From assembly GCF_003977665.1 (NCBI RefSeq), contig NZ_RYYV01000002.1, forward strand, positions 124,001 through 188,000: a stretch of DNA of 64,000 bases, read 5' to 3'. The stretch's first letter is position 1; the number at the start of each line of letters is the position of its first letter. This document shows positions 59,763-64,000 of this stretch, piece by piece. The notes beneath the pieces are model-generated. The model worked only from the letters and a program-made list of their open reading frames with translations, ran no database searches and was not told where the DNA came from. The DNA comes from Dyella choica (GTDB lineage Bacteria; Pseudomonadota; Gammaproteobacteria; Xanthomonadales; Rhodanobacteraceae). The position numbers and the translations under genes were made by a program.

Positions 59763-61742
59763 CTAGCGCAGCAAAAGCAGGTAACTGGCCGCCGCCCAAC
59801 TGAAGTTCGGCGACTGGTAGCCCTGCCCGGTGAGCGGATCGTAATTTTCATACACAGGGGCTTGGGCGGTGACTCCCTTGGCATTCAATACGAGGCGACG
59901 CGCCATGTCATCGGCCTGCTTCGCATAGCCGTAGCGGCGAAGCGCCGCCACGCCAAAATAAGCCTGGTCGAGCCACACAGGGCCACGCCAGTAGCCCGTG
60001 ACCGGCGAAAAATGCGGGTCGTCTTTTGCAAGGGTCGGAAAAGGCAGGTAGGTCGCAAACTTGTTCGGGTCGAGCATGACTCGAACAGCGTGCGCAGCCT
60101 GGTCCGCACTGGCCGCGCCGGCCCATAGCGGCGCCCAGCCCTCGGAGCCGTAAACGCCCACGAAATCCTTGCTGCCAAGCCGGGCGTCGAAGAAGTAACC
60201 GCGCTGGCGGTCGTACATCCGTGCCTGGATGGCTGCACGCATGACTGCCGCTTCCTTCAGCCATTGCCGATAATCGGCATCCTTGCCGATCGCCTTGGCG
60301 ATCTCGGCTAGATCCGATTTCTCCTCGTAAAGATAGGCGTTGAGATCGACCGACTCCTGGTCCGCCGACCACGCGCCCTTGTCGTTTTCCAGCATGGCTA
60401 CGGTGTCGAAGCGCACGGCATTGTCCATGCCGCTTTCCCACTTGGCCGCGATGGCCGTGCCGTCGGTCGCGCCGTATTCGGCCAGTCCGTTGTGGTCATG
60501 ATCGCGGGCCGCGAACCACCAGCGGTGGTAGCGCACCAGCTTGTCGTACATCTCGGAAAGAAACGCTTTGTCGCCGGTGGCCCGGTAGATGGCCAAGGTG
60601 GCCCACGTCGCAAGCGGCGGTTTGCTGTCGCGCCAGTTGTCGCCGGACTTGTCCAGGTAAAGGCAGTCCGGAACCATGCCGTCGGCGGCCTGATAGTCGA
60701 ACATCGCCCGCACTTGGTCGCGCGCCAGGTCCGGCGCAAAGGATGCCAGTGCGACGGCATGTTTCCATGAATCCCAGGCCCAGAAGCCGTTGAAATCCGG
60801 ATTGGAATAGGAAGGAATGACACCGTCGTGATGCAGATCGCCGCGCGCCGCGCGCCAATTGCCGAGCAAGGTCATGATCGCCTTGACCGCCACGTGCCTT
60901 GCCGTGTCGTCGGGCAAGCCGGCCAGATGGCTCGACGCGGCGGATGCCAGGTAACCCGCCCAGCGTTCGCGATTGTGTGCCCACGCCTCCGCTTCACTCA
61001 CCGCCTGGGGCTTGTCGGTTTGCGGGTCATAGGCCAGCATCTGATCGACGTAGACAATCGCGGTCTGACCGGGCACGAGATGCAACGGCCGACTCAAGTC
61101 GATGCGGTAATCCGCCCCCGACAGCGTCACGTGACCGGCGTTGGCCGTATCGGCATGCAAACTCGTGCTTAGCACCGAGGGAGAGCGCGCAAAGGACTGC
61201 AACACATCCCCGTCATGCGTGGCGAGGTGGCTCGCCTCATCGGGCATCGCCTGCCCCACGAGCCCTAAGTCGATATCCAGCGTGCGCGAGGCCTTGAGCT
61301 CGACGCGCACCAGTGCGTGCCACGAATTGGCGAAGAAAAGGATCTGGCTCACGCTGAGGTCGGAGGAGACGAAACGGCGAACCAGATAACCGGGCGCAGC
61401 ATGGCTTTCCGTCGGCGCCAACGGGATGTCCCGATGGCTCGCCGCATCCCGGAGCGCCAGGCGCGCAAAATGCTTGCCCACCCATCGGCCGTCGCCAAGG
61501 CTATGCACGAAGGGGCCGACAAAACCGCTGCCATCGTCACCCGCGGGCGGGAGACTGTAGCCATACCAGGCACCGGCGTCGAAAAAGATGTTGAAGCTTC
61601 GATCCGCCGGCGACGCGGGCATGCCGTGCATGTCGAGCACGTCCAGATAGCGCGCGTCCGGTTCCGTGGCCTGTGCCTTGCCAACGGCGCATGTCAGCAA
61701 GAGCCCTGCAACGACGATCAGATTTTTGAGTGGTAGGCGCAT
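59763..61742 (-). CDS. Exported glycosidase, GH63-like (YgjK type)
   Basis: Exported (alpha/alpha)6-barrel glycosidase of 659 residues with a signal peptide (about 1-22, ending VGKAQA). The catalytic region shows GFWAWDSWKHAVAL, AKWESGMDNAVRFD, SVDLNAYLY, TGYWRGPVWLDQAYFG and C-terminal YENYDPLTGQGYQSPNFSW, the pattern of GH63 glucosidases such as YgjK (catalytic Asp in WAWDSWKH and Glu in YENYDP). It probably hydrolyses an alpha-glucoside in the periplasm. Start at 61742 is chosen since it begins the signal peptide. A TonB-dependent receptor is 170 bases upstream on the same strand, a typical import/degradation pairing. Confidence 0.88.
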   Translation of the reverse strand: MRLPLKNLIVVAGLLLTCAVGKAQATEPDARYLDVLDMHGMPASPADRSFNIFFDAGAWYGYSLPPAGDDGSGFVGPFVHSLGDGRWVGKHFARLALRDAASHRDIPLAPTESHAAPGYLVRRFVSSDLSVSQILFFANSWHALVRVELKASRTLDIDLGLVGQAMPDEASHLATHDGDVLQSFARSPSVLSTSLHADTANAGHVTLSGADYRIDLSRPLHLVPGQTAIVYVDQMLAYDPQTDKPQAVSEAEAWAHNRERWAGYLASAASSHLAGLPDDTARHVAVKAIMTLLGNWRAARGDLHHDGVIPSYSNPDFNGFWAWDSWKHAVALASFAPDLARDQVRAMFDYQAADGMVPDCLYLDKSGDNWRDSKPPLATWATLAIYRATGDKAFLSEMYDKLVRYHRWWFAARDHDHNGLAEYGATDGTAIAAKWESGMDNAVRFDTVAMLENDKGAWSADQESVDLNAYLYEEKSDLAEIAKAIGKDADYRQWLKEAAVMRAAIQARMYDRQRGYFFDARLGSKDFVGVYGSEGWAPLWAGAASADQAAHAVRVMLDPNKFATYLPFPTLAKDDPHFSPVTGYWRGPVWLDQAYFGVAALRRYGYAKQADDMARRLVLNAKGVTAQAPVYENYDPLTGQGYQSPNFSWAAASYLLLLR

Positions 61743-61861
61743 GACATCATGTTCGGCGATGCCGGCGCACATGGCCAGCGTTGTGATGCCATCGAGCTCC
61801 CTCCCCGCGCAAGGCGAAGCAAGCTCGCGGCGAACTCAAGCATTGCGGCAAGCTCGCGCAA

Positions 61862-61905
61862 CCCCACCCTAGCCCTCCCCTGCAAGCAGGGGAGGGAACT
61901 GGTGC
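61862..61905. repeat. GC-rich palindromic repeat
   Basis: CCCCACCCTAGCCCTCCCCTGC followed by GCAGGGGAGGG, the same module as in the patch at 20490-20760. Located between the receptor 3' end and the glycosidase start. Confidence 0.7.
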
Positions 61906-61912
61906 ACGCAGG

Positions 61913-64000
61913 TTAGAACTTGTACTTGGCCTGGAAGTTGAACTCGCGTCCCTCGATGGATCGCGCCAGGATCACGCCGCCGCCGCTGGCGAATCCGAAC
62001 AGGCGTGCATTGCCCTCGGTGACGCCGATCTGGTTGGTCACGTTCGTACCGCGCAAGGTCAGCATCCAGTTGTTGCCGATGTTGGCAATGGCACCGATGG
62101 CAATATCGTAGTAACTGCCCAGCGGCTGCTGTTCGAGCTGGTCGCCGAAGCGGTTGCCCATGTGCTCGTAGGTCATCCAGAACTTCATGCTGCCCCAGCT
62201 GGTGGGAATCTCGTACGCCGGCGTCACGCGGTATTGGATTCTCGGCTGGCGGTCCAGGTCCATGCCGTTGATGGTGCTGCACTGGTTGCTGCCGTCCTGC
62301 GCAACGTAGGGCACGCAGCTGTTGTAACCGGAGTAATGGCCATCCATGTAGTCACCGCTCAATGCCACGCTGAAATGGTCGAACGGCTTCACCGTCACCT
62401 GCGTATTGAGCCCCTTGGTCGTGGAGCCGTACACCAGGTTGATCTGTCCGGTGTCCAGCGTGATCGAGTACGGCACGCCGTAGAACAGCCTTCGATACAC
62501 GGACACATCGGCATAGAGCCACGGGGATTGGTATTTGAAGCCCAACTCCATATTGTGGATCCGCTCCACCGGCGTGCTCGGCATCGGCTGGATGTTGTCG
62601 AAGCTAGGCAGGAAGATGCCGTGGTTCACGCGCGCATACACGCTCATGTTCTGGTTGATGGCGTAGTTGGCGCCGAAGGTCCAGGACGGCGCACTCCGGG
62701 AATACGACGGATGCTGGAAGCTGTTGATTCCGTATTGCGCGTTATTGTTGTAAACGGTGTAGGGATTGTTATCCAGGTCGCCGGACGCCGTGTTCTGGAA
62801 CCAGCCGCCGATGTCGACATGCTGCACGCGCATGCCGCCGTCGAAGCGCCAGTTGCCGATGTTCCAGGTGTCGGTGGCGAAGAAGGCGGTCGAGGTGGCA
62901 TGCCAGCGTTCGTTGAACGCCATCCACGATTGCGGCTGGTTGTTCCAGAACGAGCCCTGGCCGTCGGTGAGCTGATAGGTATGCGTACCGTCGCTCAGGT
63001 TGACCACGATCGGACTGGGGTTGGTCCTGGCCTGCAGCAGCATGTTCGCGCCATCGTTCTCCGAATGGCTTTCCGAGTACACCGCCGTGTAGTTGCCCAA
63101 GGTCAGCGTATTGCCTTCGAACAGCTCTTTGCTGATGTGGAACTCGTTGCTCGTGGATTGGATGTGCTTGTGGATGTACTCGGGGTTCTGAACCGTCACG
63201 TTCTCGTTCATGTCGGCGGGCCTGCCGTTGGTGTACATGGCCGTCGCCGTGAGATTTGCAGGCAGCCCGAACGCCGCTTCGGAGCCGGAGATGAAGCTGC
63301 CCAGCGTCGACGGGTTGGCGCCCGTGCTGAAGAACGCCGTGGTGTCCATGTTGCCGCCGACCAGGATGAATTTATCCGACAACGACCAACCGCTATCGAA
63401 ATCCAGGTCGAGGTTGGCGCCCACCATATGCACATCGCCGCCCTGGCCATTGGCCATGTCGATGTTCACGCCGCCCGGCGAGCAGCCGGCCGTAAAGCAC
63501 GGCGTGGTCTGCAGGAACTGGTAACGGTCGGCATTGCTGCCGAAGGTGCCGGTCAGCGGATTGAAACCCGGGTACGGCGAAAACTTGCCCGGTGCCGGGT
63601 TATAGATCGGCGTGTCGGTGACGAACTGATTCTTGTCCTTGAGCTCGCGCGCATAGAACATGATCGAGCCGTGCTCCAGGTCGTGGCTCAGCGTCGCCGT
63701 GAGCTGGCCGCCCTTGTCGGCGGCAAATTGCGGATCGCGCACGCCGTCGGACTTGCGCCAGAAACCGCCGATGCTCCCATACCAGCCGCTGTTCTTGCCG
63801 AACAACGGGAATCCATAGAAGCCGTCCAGGCGCACCATGCCTTCCGATCCGTAGGTCACGCCGACATCGCCGCTGGGCGTCGAGCTGCCTTCCTTGAGGA
63901 TGAAGTTGGCGATCAGGCCCGGTTGCCCGTTGCCGTACAGCACGGATGGACCGCCCTGCACCGCCTCCACGCGATCGATGGTGTCGTCCAGACGGAACAT
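61913..64000 (-). CDS. TonB-dependent receptor, N-terminal part cut by window edge
   Basis: Outer-membrane TonB-dependent receptor; 695 residues are visible and the gene continues beyond base 64000. The first visible part is the end of the plug domain (DTIDRVEAVQGGPSVLYGNGQPGLIANFILKEG), followed by beta-barrel strands to the C-terminal Phe (FNFQAKYKF). The C-terminal aromatic end is typical for beta-barrel assembly. The TonB box and signal peptide lie outside the window. Its position upstream of a GH63-like glycosidase suggests import of an oligosaccharide; siderophore import is an alternative. Confidence 0.93.
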   Translation of the reverse strand: MFRLDDTIDRVEAVQGGPSVLYGNGQPGLIANFILKEGSSTPSGDVGVTYGSEGMVRLDGFYGFPLFGKNSGWYGSIGGFWRKSDGVRDPQFAADKGGQLTATLSHDLEHGSIMFYARELKDKNQFVTDTPIYNPAPGKFSPYPGFNPLTGTFGSNADRYQFLQTTPCFTAGCSPGGVNIDMANGQGGDVHMVGANLDLDFDSGWSLSDKFILVGGNMDTTAFFSTGANPSTLGSFISGSEAAFGLPANLTATAMYTNGRPADMNENVTVQNPEYIHKHIQSTSNEFHISKELFEGNTLTLGNYTAVYSESHSENDGANMLLQARTNPSPIVVNLSDGTHTYQLTDGQGSFWNNQPQSWMAFNERWHATSTAFFATDTWNIGNWRFDGGMRVQHVDIGGWFQNTASGDLDNNPYTVYNNNAQYGINSFQHPSYSRSAPSWTFGANYAINQNMSVYARVNHGIFLPSFDNIQPMPSTPVERIHNMELGFKYQSPWLYADVSVYRRLFYGVPYSITLDTGQINLVYGSTTKGLNTQVTVKPFDHFSVALSGDYMDGHYSGYNSCVPYVAQDGSNQCSTINGMDLDRQPRIQYRVTPAYEIPTSWGSMKFWMTYEHMGNRFGDQLEQQPLGSYYDIAIGAIANIGNNWMLTLRGTNVTNQIGVTEGNARLFGFASGGGVILARSIEGREFNFQAKYKF

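Overview
The window is GC-rich, densely coded chromosomal DNA of a free-living Gram-negative bacterium. A partial TonB-dependent receptor, a NodT-type outer-membrane factor with a lipobox, many LysR regulators and abundant short GC-rich palindromic repeats fit a gammaproteobacterium of the Xanthomonadales, perhaps the Dyella/Luteibacter/Rhodanobacter group. That placement is an inference; there is no rRNA or other taxonomic marker. I saw no tRNA or rRNA gene, CRISPR array, insertion sequence, integrase or phage module.

Layout. 1-3558: a coupled operon (acetoacetate decarboxylase, 3-hydroxybutyrate dehydrogenase, patatin-like lipase) with a divergent LysR gene. 3621-5475: an F420-reductase-like oxidoreductase and an SDR. 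5639-7690: a DUF4157 protein ending in an HNH-type nuclease domain, a probable toxin. 8394-9857: a class C beta-lactamase-like hydrolase. 9894-13816: five tightly coupled sulfur-handling genes (PLP aminotransferase class V, rhodanese-fold protein without its cysteine, two YeeE/YedE membrane proteins, tandem-rhodanese sulfurtransferase), divergent from a LytS/LytTR two-component pair that ends at a clear terminator (15949-15981). 16021-20311: four alpha/beta hydrolases. 20312-20845: a patch of GC-rich repeats. 20846-29469: regulators (ECF sigma factor, degenerate SDR, winged-helix/ATPase/TPR activator, NarL-type response regulator, propeller-type sensor kinase), followed by a catalase.

31106-39669 is a mosaic of small regulator-enzyme units: Tat-exported hydrolase, ArsR/SRPBCC pair with a perfect operator palindrome, aldehyde dehydrogenase with divergent LysR, and LysR divergent from a hydrolase-SDR-DUF427-SDR run. 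40160-46236 is a four-gene operon in which a PilZ-containing, cellulose-synthase-like glycosyltransferase is combined with an HlyD-type periplasmic adaptor, a periplasmic glycosidase-like protein and a TolC/NodT outer-membrane factor. This looks like a c-di-GMP-controlled polysaccharide synthesis and export machine built without BcsB/BcsC.

46886-50094 is a compact class II lanthipeptide locus: a LanM synthetase and, directly upstream, a 63-residue precursor with four Thr and four Cys in its core. It is unusual for a Gram-negative and is one of the two best candidates for an undescribed system. 50328-51825 hold an unknown protein and an LRR/zinc-ribbon protein. 51992-56714 is a MarR-regulated nitrilase region with two near-identical operator sites, followed by accessory oxidoreductase and hydrolase genes. 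57873-59453 encodes a second toxin-like protein (possible eCIS-type N-terminal motif, one TM segment, 58-residue tandem duplication, NlpC/P60-like Cys-His domain, acidic tract). The window closes with a GH63-like glycosidase and a truncated TonB-dependent receptor.
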